Source: Clostridia bacterium (GTDB lineage Bacteria; Bacillota; Clostridia; Christensenellales; CAG-138). Taken from it: a stretch of 50,003 bases of DNA. The position numbers and the translations under genes are program-made. Below the pieces are notes generated by a model, which did not search any database, was not told where the DNA came from, and saw only the letters and a list, made by a program, of their open reading frames with translations. Every line of letters starts with the position of its first letter. Position 1 is the stretch's first letter. The stretch is taken from positions 1-50,003 of the forward strand of contig JAUNJX010000012.1 in assembly GCA_030533005.1 (NCBI GenBank), given 5' to 3'. This document shows, piece by piece, positions 16,948-25,345 of the stretch.

Positions 16948-18054
16948 ATGAAGAAGTTTCTGACCATCCTATTGGCGCTTACGTTGGCGCTGTCCGTGTT
17001 CGGCTGCGCGGCGCCCGCCGCCGCACCCGCGCCCGCTGCGGAGCCTGCCGCGGAGGATCCCATGGATGCGCTGATCAAAGCGGCGCAGGCCGAGGGCGAG
17101 CTCGTCGTTTACGGCTCCTGCGAGGAAGCGTATCTGGCGGCTGCCTGCGAGCATTTCCAGGAGCTTTACGGCATCAAGGTGAGCTATCAGCGCCTTTCCA
17201 CGGGCGAGGTCGCTACCAAGATCGCTGAGGAAGCCGGCAATCCCTCCGCCGACGTATGGTTTGGCGGCACGACCGATCCTTACAACGTCTCCGCGGCGGA
17301 TGGCCTGCTCGTAGCCTACGAGGCCATGAACGCCTCCCACATCGTCGATCCCATGTTCCGCGATGCGGACGGCTATTGGTACGGCATCTATAAAGGCATT
17401 CTCGGCTTCATGGTCAACACCGAGGAGCTGACCCGCTTGGGTCTTGAAGCGCCTAAGGATTGGGACGATCTGCTCAATCCCGCCTACAAAGGTCTCGTTT
17501 CCTATTCCAACCCCTCCACCGCCGGCACGGGCAAGCTCATCGTTAACACCATGGTGCAGATGAAGGGCGAGGAGGCGGCCATGGAATACTTCAAGGCGCT
17601 TGATCCGAGCATCATCCAGTATACCAAGAGCGGCTCCGGCCCCTCCAAGATGGTAGGCCCCGGCGAGATCGTCATCGGTATAGGCTTTTTGCATGACGGC
17701 GTCAAGCAGATACTGGACGGCTATGACAACATCGCCTTGATCGCCCCTGCCTCCGGCACCAGCTTTGAAGTGGGCGCTACCGCCATCTTCAAGGGCTGCA
17801 AGCACGAGAACGCCTCCAAGCTTTGGATCGAGTACGCGTTGAGCCCCGAGTGCGTCAACCTCGCCAAGACCGCTGAATCCTATCAGTTCCTCGTCATCGA
17901 CAATGCCGAGCAGCCCAAGGAAGCCGCCGAATTCGGACTGGATACCGCCAAGCTGATCGACTACGACTTCGAGGCCGCCAAGGAGAACACCACGCGTCTG
18001 GTGGAGGAATACTTCACCTATGTAAACGGTGACGACCGCTTCAAGACCGAGTAA
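16948..18054 (+). CDS. ABC importer substrate-binding lipoprotein, iron/phosphonate type
   Basis: A lipoprotein signal peptide ends in SVFGC with lipidated Cys20, followed by an Ala/Pro linker. The mature part starts ELVVYGSCEE and reads as a cluster-type II periplasmic-binding fold of the AfuA/FbpA family (COG1840), which covers ferric iron, thiamine, phosphonate and sugar-phosphate binders. The adjacent Tyr-Tyr pair that coordinates iron in FbpA is not seen; the corresponding stretch reads GEIVIGIGFLHDG. The ligand is therefore open. AAGGAGG precedes the ATG. It is first in a three-gene operon under the promoter at 16761, and a hairpin separates it from the permease gene. Confidence 0.88.
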   Translation: MKKFLTILLALTLALSVFGCAAPAAAPAPAAEPAAEDPMDALIKAAQAEGELVVYGSCEEAYLAAACEHFQELYGIKVSYQRLSTGEVATKIAEEAGNPSADVWFGGTTDPYNVSAADGLLVAYEAMNASHIVDPMFRDADGYWYGIYKGILGFMVNTEELTRLGLEAPKDWDDLLNPAYKGLVSYSNPSTAGTGKLIVNTMVQMKGEEAAMEYFKALDPSIIQYTKSGSGPSKMVGPGEIVIGIGFLHDGVKQILDGYDNIALIAPASGTSFEVGATAIFKGCKHENASKLWIEYALSPECVNLAKTAESYQFLVIDNAEQPKEAAEFGLDTAKLIDYDFEAAKENTTRLVEEYFTYVNGDDRFKTE

Positions 18055-18079
18055 CAAGCAACATATCTGCCGATAACGT

Positions 18080-18115
18080 GGGGCTGCCCGGAACGCAATA
18101 TTTTCGGACAGCCCC
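18080..18115 (+). promoter_or_regulatory. Intergenic hairpin between binding protein and permease
   Basis: GGGGCTG pairs with CAGCCCC, and after one mismatch a further six pairs extend the stem. It lies in the 87-base gap before the permease. No U-run follows. Such stems often protect the upstream message so that the binding protein is made in excess; that role is inferred. Confidence 0.5.
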
Positions 18116-18141
18116 CCTGCGTAGATGGAAAGGGGAACCTT

Positions 18142-19854
18142 GTGAAGCAAAGCAAGAGCGCGGAGCTGGATCGCAAAAAGCTCTTTGCCGATCCCATTTT
18201 AGTCAGTACCATCGCACTGCTGCTGGTATTTTTGATTCTTTTTATCGTCTATCCCTTATTTGTATTGCTCATCGACAGCGTTTATGTCAAGGGCGAGGGC
18301 TTTTCCATGGAGACCTTCCGGCGGATACTGGATATGGATCGTTTCCGCAAGGCGTTCTCCAACACCCTCGTGCTGGGCGGCATCACGGGCATATTGTCCA
18401 CCATCATTGGGCTGCTGTTCGCCTATGTGGACTGCTATATGAAGGTGCGCTCCAAGGTGCTAAAGCGCCTGTTTGACGTGGTCGCTGTGCTGCCGGTCGT
18501 ATCCCCTCCCTTCGTGCTGTCGCTTTCCGCCATCATGCTTTTCGGGCGCAGCGGCATCATCACAAGAACCATACTGCATATTTATGACGCGAATATCTAC
18601 GGGCTCAACGGCATCGTGATCGTGCAGACGCTGACCTTTTTCCCCGTCTGCTATCTGATGCTGAAGGGTCTTTTAAAGAATATCGATCCCTCCTTGGAGG
18701 AGGCGGCGCGGGATATGGGCGCTTCCCGCTGGAAGGTGTTTACGACGGTCACCCTGCCGCTGCTGCTGCCGGGCTTGGGCAACGCGTTTTTGGTCACCTT
18801 CATCGAGGCGGTCGCGGATTTTGCAAACCCCATGCTCATAGGCGGCAGCTACGATACGCTCGCCACCACCATCTATTTGCAGGTGACGGGTGCTTTGGAT
18901 ACGACGGGTGCTGCGGCGATGTCCTGCGTGCTGCTTTCGCTCACCATGGTGCTCTTTCTGCTGCAAAAATACTATCTGGAACGAAAGACCGCATCCACCC
19001 TTACAGGCAAGGCGTCACGGGAGCGGATGCTCATCGAGGACAAGAGCGTGACCCGCCCGCTTACCATCTTCTGTGCGGCGGTGGCGGCGTTTGTGGTGAT
19101 GATGTACATCATGATCCCCTTTGGCGCGCTGTTTAAGCTTTGGGGGCGCAACTACTCGCTTACGCTCAAGTGGTTCAAATATGTGTTCGACTACGGCGGC
19201 ATGAACGCCTTCAAATCCTCCGTGGTGCTCTCGCTGATCGCGGCGCCCATCACGGCGATACTCTCCATGATCATTGCCTACTTGGTGGTGAAGAAGAAAT
19301 TCCGCTCCAAATGGTTCATCGAATTCGTGTCCATCCTCGCCATGGCCGTACCCGGCACGGTGCTGGGCGTGGGCTTTATCCGGGGTTACTCCGGCGGCCT
19401 TTTCCGCACGGGGCTTTTACAGGGGCTCTACGGCACGGGCGCGATCCTCGTGATCGTGTTTATCGTCAGGAGCCTGCCCGTGGGCACGCGAAGCGGCATC
19501 GCGGCGCTTCGGCAGATCGATAAATCCATAGAGGAATCCGCCTATGACCTTGGCGCGAACAGCGCGCGCGTATTTATGACGGTGACGCTGCCGCTTATCA
19601 AGGATTCCTTTTTCAGCGGCCTTGTCACGGCGTTCGTGCGCAGCATCACGGCCATCAGCGCGATCATTTTGCTCGTCACGCCGCAATTCGTGCTCATCAC
19701 CTGCAAGATCAACGAATTTGCGGAAAAGGGCTCCTTTGGCGTGGCCTGCGCGTATGCTACCATACTGATCGCCATCGTGTACGCGTCGATTCTTCTGATG
19801 AATCTGTTTATGCGCTTCTTTGGCACCAGCAAGAAAATCACGGAGGTGGAATGA
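18142..19854 (+). CDS. ABC importer permease, fused double domain (FbpB/AfuB-like)
   Basis: This 570-residue inner-membrane protein contains two MetI-like permease halves in one chain, each with about six spans. Both carry an EAA loop that docks the ATPase: EEAARDMGASRWKVFTTVTL in the first half and EESAYDLGANSARVFMTVTL in the second. Fused permeases are characteristic of the FbpB family of iron(III)-type and related importers. The start is GTG at 18142, with AAGGGG seven bases upstream. It overlaps or abuts the ATPase gene (TGACATG). Substrate follows that of the binding protein, which is undetermined. Confidence 0.9.
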   Translation: MKQSKSAELDRKKLFADPILVSTIALLLVFLILFIVYPLFVLLIDSVYVKGEGFSMETFRRILDMDRFRKAFSNTLVLGGITGILSTIIGLLFAYVDCYMKVRSKVLKRLFDVVAVLPVVSPPFVLSLSAIMLFGRSGIITRTILHIYDANIYGLNGIVIVQTLTFFPVCYLMLKGLLKNIDPSLEEAARDMGASRWKVFTTVTLPLLLPGLGNAFLVTFIEAVADFANPMLIGGSYDTLATTIYLQVTGALDTTGAAAMSCVLLSLTMVLFLLQKYYLERKTASTLTGKASRERMLIEDKSVTRPLTIFCAAVAAFVVMMYIMIPFGALFKLWGRNYSLTLKWFKYVFDYGGMNAFKSSVVLSLIAAPITAILSMIIAYLVVKKKFRSKWFIEFVSILAMAVPGTVLGVGFIRGYSGGLFRTGLLQGLYGTGAILVIVFIVRSLPVGTRSGIAALRQIDKSIEESAYDLGANSARVFMTVTLPLIKDSFFSGLVTAFVRSITAISAIILLVTPQFVLITCKINEFAEKGSFGVACAYATILIAIVYASILLMNLFMRFFGTSKKITEVE

Positions 19855-19855
19855 C

Positions 19856-20932
19856 ATGGATAAAAACAGCAAGGGCGTAAGGCTCGAAAACGTTTCCAAG
19901 ATATATACCGACCCCAAGACGGGCAAGGATTTTAAGGCGGTGGACAGCGTATCGCTGGATATAGCGCCCGGCAGCTTTGTGACGCTGCTCGGCCCCTCCG
20001 GCTGCGGCAAGACCACCACGCTTCGCATGATCGCGGGCTTTGAAAGCCCGGACGAGGGCGAGGTGTATTTGGGTGAGGAAGCGATCAACGCCCTTACGCC
20101 GGATAAGCGCGACACGGCCATGGTGTTCCAGAGCTACGCGCTTTTCCCGCACTACAATGTGTTCGATAACGTGGCCTACGGCCTTAAGCTGCGCGGGATC
20201 GGCAAGGAGGAGATCAAGCGGCGCGTGCACGCGATACTCGATCTTGTAGAGCTTGAGGGGATGGACGCGCGCATGACCAATCAGCTTTCCGGCGGACAGC
20301 AGCAGCGCGTGGCGCTTGCCCGCGCGCTTGTCGTGGAGCCGAGCGTCCTGCTTTTTGACGAGCCGCTATCCAACCTTGACGCGAAGCTCCGCGTTTCCAT
20401 GCGTACGGAGATACGCAAGATACAGCAGAAGGTGGGCATCACCGCCATCTACGTCACGCATGACCAGTCCGAGGCCATGAGCCTTTCGGATCAGATCATC
20501 ATCATGAACAAAGGCGAGATCGCGCAGATCGGCACCCCGCAGGATATCTACTACCATCCCAACAGCGAGTTTGTGGCGGACTTCATCGGCGAGGTCAGCT
20601 TCCTGAAGGCCGTTGTGCGCGATACGCGGGAGGGGCAGACCATCCTTGCGGTGGGCGAAAACACCATGGCCGTGCCCGAATACCGCCATCTTGAGGCGGG
20701 CAAGGACTGCACGCTGGTGCTGCGCCCGGAGGCGCTGAGTATCGCGGACGCGGGCGCGCTGCCCTGCGATATCGTTTTGTCCACCTTCATGGGGCATTAT
20801 CAAAACTATCATGTGATGGTGGAGGATACGCTCATCAAGGTAACGGTGTTCAATCCCAAAAACAAGAAGATCTACGGCGCGGGGGAAAAGGCGTTTTTGG
20901 CCATAGAGAACGACAGCATCCATGTGCTTTGA
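19856..20932 (+). CDS. ABC importer ATPase (FbpC/PotA-like)
   Basis: This is the nucleotide-binding subunit of the importer. Walker A GPSGCGKTT lies at residues 46-54, the signature LSGGQQQR at 144-151, Walker B VLLFDEP and the His switch YVTHD follow. A C-terminal extension of about 110 residues is a TOBE/regulatory domain, typical of iron, polyamine and sugar importers. The ATG at 19856 has GGAGGTGG upstream and starts one base after the permease stop. Length (358 aa) is normal. A strong terminator follows, closing the operon. Confidence 0.92.
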   Translation: MDKNSKGVRLENVSKIYTDPKTGKDFKAVDSVSLDIAPGSFVTLLGPSGCGKTTTLRMIAGFESPDEGEVYLGEEAINALTPDKRDTAMVFQSYALFPHYNVFDNVAYGLKLRGIGKEEIKRRVHAILDLVELEGMDARMTNQLSGGQQQRVALARALVVEPSVLLFDEPLSNLDAKLRVSMRTEIRKIQQKVGITAIYVTHDQSEAMSLSDQIIIMNKGEIAQIGTPQDIYYHPNSEFVADFIGEVSFLKAVVRDTREGQTILAVGENTMAVPEYRHLEAGKDCTLVLRPEALSIADAGALPCDIVLSTFMGHYQNYHVMVEDTLIKVTVFNPKNKKIYGAGEKAFLAIENDSIHVL

Positions 20933-20961
20933 GCGCAAAAGCCAATCAACCGCGCTTATGC

Positions 20962-20990
20962 AAACGCCATGCGGCAGCGCATGGCGTTTT
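20962..20990 (+). terminator. Rho-independent terminator of the ABC importer operon
   Basis: An 11-bp perfect stem (AACGCCATGCG / CGCATGGCGTT) with a GCAG loop ends in TTTT. It separates the importer from the response-regulator unit. Confidence 0.85.
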
Positions 20991-21006
20991 CTCCAAAAAG
21001 CCGGCA

Positions 21007-21025
21007 TTTTAAACTAAATTTTAAG
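21007..21025 (+). promoter_or_regulatory. Direct repeat TTTTAA, candidate response-regulator box
   Basis: TTTTAA at 21007-21012 is repeated as TTTTAAG at 21019-21025, one helical turn apart, 40 bases ahead of the response-regulator gene. Similar pairs occur before the next two transcription units. Autoregulation is inferred. Confidence 0.4.
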
Positions 21026-21066
21026 CAGGTGCGCTAGGATGCGGATGAAAGAGGAGAGGGGGCGGC

Positions 21067-21744
21067 ATGATGCGGCTGTTGCTGGCGGAGGACGAGCGGG
21101 AGCTTTCCAACGCCCTTGTGAGCATACTCAAAAAGAACAACTACTCGGTGGACGCGGTGTATAACGGCGAGGACGCGCTGGATTATCTCAACGCCGAAAA
21201 CTACGACGGCGCGATATTGGACATCATGATGCCCAAGCTCGACGGCATATCCGTGCTCAAGCGCCTGCGGGCAAGGGGGAGCAAGCTGCCCGTGCTCATG
21301 CTCACGGCCAAATCCGAGGTGGATGACAGGGTCTTGGGCTTAGACAGCGGGGCGGACGATTACCTCACCAAGCCCTTTGCCACCAAAGAGCTGCTCGCCC
21401 GCGTGCGCGCCATGACGCGGCGGCAGGCCGACGTAACGGAAAGCGTGCTGCGCTTTGGCAACGTCAAGCTTGACCGGGCGACCTTCGAGCTTTCCGCCGA
21501 ACGCGGCTCCTTTCGTTTGGCGAATAAAGAATTTCAGATGATGGAGATATTGATGGTGAATCCCAACATGCTCATCTCCACTGAACGCTTCATGGAAAAG
21601 ATATGGGGCTATGACAGCGAGGCGGAGATCAACGTGGTCTGGGTATATGTTTCCTATCTTCGCAAGAAGCTTGCGGCTATAGGCGCGAACGTCGCCATCC
21701 GCGCCACGCGAAAGATGGGCTATTCTTTGGAGGAAATGCCATGA
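21067..21744 (+). CDS. OmpR-family response regulator
   Basis: The 225-residue protein has an N-terminal receiver domain with the acidic pair E8-D9, phospho-acceptor D52 (AILDIMMPKLDG), T80 and K102, and a C-terminal winged-helix DNA-binding domain (about 130-225) ending in the recognition region VVWVYVSYLRKKL and the wing RATRKMGYSL. GAGGAGAGGGG precedes the tandem ATG codons at 21067/21070. It overlaps the histidine-kinase gene by four bases (ATGA), so the two are co-translated. The candidate direct-repeat boxes ahead of this gene, the beta-helix lipoprotein gene and the efflux genes suggest it controls all three. The stimulus is unknown. Confidence 0.93.
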   Translation: MMRLLLAEDERELSNALVSILKKNNYSVDAVYNGEDALDYLNAENYDGAILDIMMPKLDGISVLKRLRARGSKLPVLMLTAKSEVDDRVLGLDSGADDYLTKPFATKELLARVRAMTRRQADVTESVLRFGNVKLDRATFELSAERGSFRLANKEFQMMEILMVNPNMLISTERFMEKIWGYDSEAEINVVWVYVSYLRKKLAAIGANVAIRATRKMGYSLEEMP

Positions 21745-23012
21745 TCAAGCGTCTGCAAAAGCAATTCATACTCGTCGCCGTCAGCGCTGTGACCGTGGTG
21801 ATGCTCTTGGTGCTGGGCGTGATCGTGTCCACGGCGTATCATCGCGTAGGCAGGGAGGCGGATCATCTGCTCGCCTTTATCGCGGACAACGACGGGGAAT
21901 TCCCACGCGGCAGGCGCACGCAGCAAAACAGCGACGTCCCGCCGGAAAAGCCTGCATCGGACGCGGCGCCCGGGGCGGACGTCGTGCCAAAGCGCCTGAT
22001 GTCGGCGGAAGCGCCCTTTGAAACGCGCTATTTCTTCGTGCGATTGGATGGCGCGGGCAATGTGGTAAAGACGCACATGGGCAATATCGCGGCCGTGAGC
22101 GAGGAACAGGCGATCGCGTACGCAAAACGCATCGGCGCCTCCAGCAAGGTCTCCGGCTATGAGGGCGTTTACCGGTATCTTGCAAGAAAGACGGAGGACG
22201 GCGCGCTTGTGATGTTTGTGGATTGCAGCAGGGATATGGAATCCTTTGCGCTTTTTCGCAATACCAGCCTGATCGTGTTTGCCGTAAGTCTGGCGGGCAT
22301 ATTCCTCTTGGTGGTGCTTTTTTCCAAGACCGCCGTGCGGCCGGTCGCGGAAAGCTATAATAAGCAGAAGCAGTTCATCACGGACGCCAGCCACGAGCTC
22401 AAAACGCCGCTTACGGTCATTTCCGCCAACACGGAGCTTTTGGAAATGGAAAACGGCGAAAACGAATGGACAAGGAGCATCCAGCATCAGGTGGCGCGGC
22501 TTACGGAGCTGACCAACAGCCTCGTTACGCTCTCCCGCATGCAGGAGGAGGACAAGCCGCTGGTCATGACGGATTTTTCCCTTTCCGACGCTGTGGAGGA
22601 GAGTGTCGCCCCCTATGTGAACACCGCGACGCAGCAGGGAAAGACGCTGCAAGCCGCCATCGCCAAAAACCTTTCCTATAACGGCGACGAGACGAGCATT
22701 CGCAAGCTCGTGGGGATACTGCTGGATAATGCCGTGAAGTATACGCCTACGGGAGGGGATATCGACGTAACGCTCAAACGCGAGGGAAGAAATAACCTGC
22801 TTTGCGTGCACAATACGGCGGAGGCGATGAAGACCGGCAATCACAATGAGATGTTTGAGCGCTTTTATCGGGGCGACGCCTCCCGCAATTCGCAAACCGG
22901 CGGCTACGGCATAGGCCTGTCCATCGCCCGCTCCATCGTTGCGGCGCACAAGGGAAGGATCACCGCCCGCAGCGAGGACGGGAGGTCGCTTACCATCACG
23001 GTGCTGCTGTAA
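21741..23012 (+). CDS. Membrane sensor histidine kinase
   Basis: Membrane spans near residues 9-30 and 175-197 flank an extracytoplasmic sensor region of about 145 residues that begins with a polar, Pro-rich stretch. There is no obvious HAMP or PAS domain: the second span leads almost directly into the dimerisation helix with DASHELKTPL, where H218 is the phosphorylated residue. The catalytic domain shows the N box (LLDNAVKYTPTGGDIDV), an F box (MFERFYRGDASR) and a G box (GGYGIGLSIA). Length is 423 aa. It pairs with the response regulator that it overlaps. This architecture resembles CiaH-type kinases, but that resemblance is general. Confidence 0.92.
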   Translation: MIKRLQKQFILVAVSAVTVVMLLVLGVIVSTAYHRVGREADHLLAFIADNDGEFPRGRRTQQNSDVPPEKPASDAAPGADVVPKRLMSAEAPFETRYFFVRLDGAGNVVKTHMGNIAAVSEEQAIAYAKRIGASSKVSGYEGVYRYLARKTEDGALVMFVDCSRDMESFALFRNTSLIVFAVSLAGIFLLVVLFSKTAVRPVAESYNKQKQFITDASHELKTPLTVISANTELLEMENGENEWTRSIQHQVARLTELTNSLVTLSRMQEEDKPLVMTDFSLSDAVEESVAPYVNTATQQGKTLQAAIAKNLSYNGDETSIRKLVGILLDNAVKYTPTGGDIDVTLKREGRNNLLCVHNTAEAMKTGNHNEMFERFYRGDASRNSQTGGYGIGLSIARSIVAAHKGRITARSEDGRSLTITVLL

Positions 23013-23030
23013 AAAAAGATGGACGCTTTT

Positions 23031-23060
23031 GCGCCGCGCGGCTCTTGCGCGGCGCGTTTT
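23031..23060 (+). terminator. Rho-independent terminator after the two-component genes
   Basis: A 9-bp GC-only stem (GCGCCGCGC / GCGCGGCGC) with a seven-base loop ends in GTTTT. The T-run is shared with the first half of the next regulatory box. Confidence 0.75.
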
Positions 23061-23097
23061 AATCCTGCTTTAAGAAAAGGATGGTAGGCTATATATA
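23057..23097 (+). promoter_or_regulatory. CiaR-box-like direct repeat and -10 before the beta-helix lipoprotein gene
   Basis: TTTAAT at 23058-23063 and TTTAAG at 23069-23074 are separated by exactly five bases, the layout of CiaR boxes (TTTAAG-N5-TTTAAG). A TATATA-type -10 at 23092-23097 lies 17 bases after the second hexamer, so the repeat covers the -35 position as in activated promoters. Confidence 0.5.
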
Positions 23098-23120
23098 TGT
23101 AAGGTGAAAAAATCTCCCGC

Positions 23121-23139
23121 CTTTAAGGTTTTTCTTAGG
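23121..23139 (+). promoter_or_regulatory. Second CiaR-box-like repeat in the same leader
   Basis: TTTAAG at 23122-23127 is followed five bases later by TCTTAG and then G. It lies downstream of the presumed -10, where binding could modulate or repress. Confidence 0.4.
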
Positions 23140-23222
23140 TTGACGGCGTAAGCTAAACGCATAAAACCGAGGGAGCGAGAGACGATGCGGGCATACACAA
23201 AAGAAAAAACAGGGGGAACACC

Positions 23223-25196
23223 ATGAAAAAGACCATCCGGATCATCGCGCTGCTGCTGACGCTCTTACAGCTTAGTGCCTGCGCCGCCGCAGGCGAGGTG
23301 CCCCAAACGGTGACTGCCACACCCGGGGCGGGCGGCAAGCCGGGGCTTGCCGTGGAGGAGCTGCAAACGGGCGACACGCTCTTTACCGACCGCGACCTAA
23401 ACGGCACATGGGACGATGCGGCGGCGACGCACATCACGCTTGGCGCAGCGCCCGTGATCGAAGGCGACGGCGCGGAGGCCGGGGCAAACGTCGTTACGCT
23501 GACAAACGCCGGCGTGTATGTGCTTGCGGGTGAAATGCAGGGGCAGATCGCCGTGGAGGCGGGCAAGAACGACAAGCTGCAGATCGTGTTAAACGGCGCA
23601 AGCGTTACGGCGGCGGACGGCCCCGCCCTTTATATCAAAACGGCGGACAAGGTGTTTCTGACCATCGCCGGGGGTACGGCCAACGCGCTTTCGGACGGCG
23701 CAAGCTATGCCGCCGATGAGGAGGAGCCGGACGGCGCGATCTACAGCAAGGCCGATCTTGCGATCAACGGCGCGGGCACGCTCAACGTGAACGGCGCATA
23801 TGAGCACGGCATTGTTTCCAAGGATGATCTCATACTTGCGGACGCGACCTTCAATATCACCGCAGCGGGGGATGGCGCAAGGGGCAAGGACTGCATCAAG
23901 GCGCATAACGCGACCCTCAATATCACAGCGGCGGGCGACGGCATGCAGTCCAATCGCGCGGACGATGCGGATCTGGGCTATGTGCTGCTCGATGGCGGCG
24001 CCTATAACATCAACGCGGCGGCGGACGGCATACAGGCCGAAACGCGCTTGGAAGCAAGCGGCGGCGTTTTTAATATCGTTACGGGCGGCGGGCGCGCCGC
24101 GGCTCCCGAAATGACCAGAGGCGGCGCATTCCCGGGCATGCCGGGCAACGCGCAGGCTGCGCAAACCACGGCAGAGAAAACGGCCAGCGCCAAGGGCCTC
24201 AAGGCGGGCACGGATATCACGGTGCGGGGCGGGACGTACGCGCTTGACGCCATGGACGACGCCGTACACGCCAACGGCAGCGTGACCCTGCAGCCCGAGA
24301 GCATGACAATCGCCTCCGGGGACGATGGCATACACGCCGACGGCGCGCTTTCGATCAATGGCGGTACGATCAGCGTCACCCAAAGCTATGAGGGCTTGGA
24401 GGGCAATTCCGTTACCATACTCGACGGCGTGATCACCGTTACCGCCTTTGACGACGGCGTGAACGCGGCGGGCGGCGCGGACAGCGCCGCGCAGGGCGGC
24501 CGCTACGGTGCGGATCAGTTTGCATCTGACCCTACCAAGTTCATCGATATACGCGGCGGCACGCTGATCGTGGACGCGTCCGGCGACGGGCTGGATTCCA
24601 ACGGCGATTTCAGGATGTCAGGCGGCGCGGTGACGGTTTCGGGCAGCGCGGACGCGGGCAACGGGGCGCTGGATTATAACGGCAAGGGCGAGATCAGCGG
24701 CGGCACGATCATTGCCGCGGGCAATGCCGCGATGACGCAGAGCTTTTCGGATACCTCCGCGCAATGCGTGTTGGCGGTGTATTATACAAAGACGCAGGAG
24801 GAGGGCAAAGGCGTAACGCTGAAGGACGGCGAAAACGTGCTTGTGGCCTTCGCGCCGCAAAAGGCGTACAGCATGGCCGTGATCAGCGCGCCGGGTATGG
24901 AAAAGGGAAAAACGTACACACTGTATAGTGACAACGATAAGCTTGCGGATGTGACGCTAAGCGGCGTTGTCACAGGCGTCGATGAAACGGGCGAAGCCGC
25001 AGGCGGCATGGGCGGTTTCGGCATGCAGGGCGGCGCGCCGGGGGGCAGAGGCGGCAGAGGACAGGCGAATGGCGGCGGGGTCCGGCCCGAGGGCACCCCG
25101 CCTGCGGGCATGCAGCCGCCGGAGGGTATGCCCGAACCGCCAGCAGGCGGCATGGGGCAGCCGCCGCAGGGTGCGCCGCAAGGCGGGGCGGCGTAA
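23223..25196 (+). CDS. Cthe_2159-type carbohydrate-binding beta-helix lipoprotein with Gly/Met/Pro-rich tail
   Basis: A lipoprotein signal ends in LQLSAC (lipidated Cys20). Residues about 50-560 are a repetitive beta-helix with short turns such as AAGDGMQSN, AADGIQAET, SGDDGIHADG and SGDGLDSNG, the pattern of the Cthe_2159 carbohydrate-binding family (Pfam PF14262), whose founding member binds cellulose and pectin-like sugars. Acidic DD and DG turns are suited to calcium. Residues about 594-657 form a Gly/Met/Pro/Arg-rich tail with units such as GGMGGFGMQGG. The start is the ATG at 23223 with GGGGG upstream. It lies between a two-component pair and an efflux set with similar low-complexity segments. 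Its ligand is unknown. Confidence 0.82.
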   Translation: MKKTIRIIALLLTLLQLSACAAAGEVPQTVTATPGAGGKPGLAVEELQTGDTLFTDRDLNGTWDDAAATHITLGAAPVIEGDGAEAGANVVTLTNAGVYVLAGEMQGQIAVEAGKNDKLQIVLNGASVTAADGPALYIKTADKVFLTIAGGTANALSDGASYAADEEEPDGAIYSKADLAINGAGTLNVNGAYEHGIVSKDDLILADATFNITAAGDGARGKDCIKAHNATLNITAAGDGMQSNRADDADLGYVLLDGGAYNINAAADGIQAETRLEASGGVFNIVTGGGRAAAPEMTRGGAFPGMPGNAQAAQTTAEKTASAKGLKAGTDITVRGGTYALDAMDDAVHANGSVTLQPESMTIASGDDGIHADGALSINGGTISVTQSYEGLEGNSVTILDGVITVTAFDDGVNAAGGADSAAQGGRYGADQFASDPTKFIDIRGGTLIVDASGDGLDSNGDFRMSGGAVTVSGSADAGNGALDYNGKGEISGGTIIAAGNAAMTQSFSDTSAQCVLAVYYTKTQEEGKGVTLKDGENVLVAFAPQKAYSMAVISAPGMEKGKTYTLYSDNDKLADVTLSGVVTGVDETGEAAGGMGGFGMQGGAPGGRGGRGQANGGGVRPEGTPPAGMQPPEGMPEPPAGGMGQPPQGAPQGGAA

Positions 25197-25273
25197 GCAA
25201 AAAAAGAAGCGCAAAGATTTTCTTCATAGTTTCCAGCGCAAGGCGTGCCATAGCGGCGCGCCTTATGCATGTC

Positions 25274-25306
25274 TTTTAACTTGGCTTAAGCTTACAATTT
25301 TATACT
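25274..25306 (+). promoter_or_regulatory. TTTTAA/CTTAAG repeat and -10 before the efflux genes
   Basis: TTTTAA at 25274-25279 and CTTAAG at 25285-25290 repeat at an 11-base interval. TACAAT (25293) and TATACT (25301) are possible -10 elements. The gap between the lipoprotein and adaptor genes has no terminator, so read-through plus a second start point is likely. Confidence 0.4.
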
Positions 25307-25345
25307 GCAATATAGAAAAGATTGGTTGCTTTGCGGAGGATTTGC

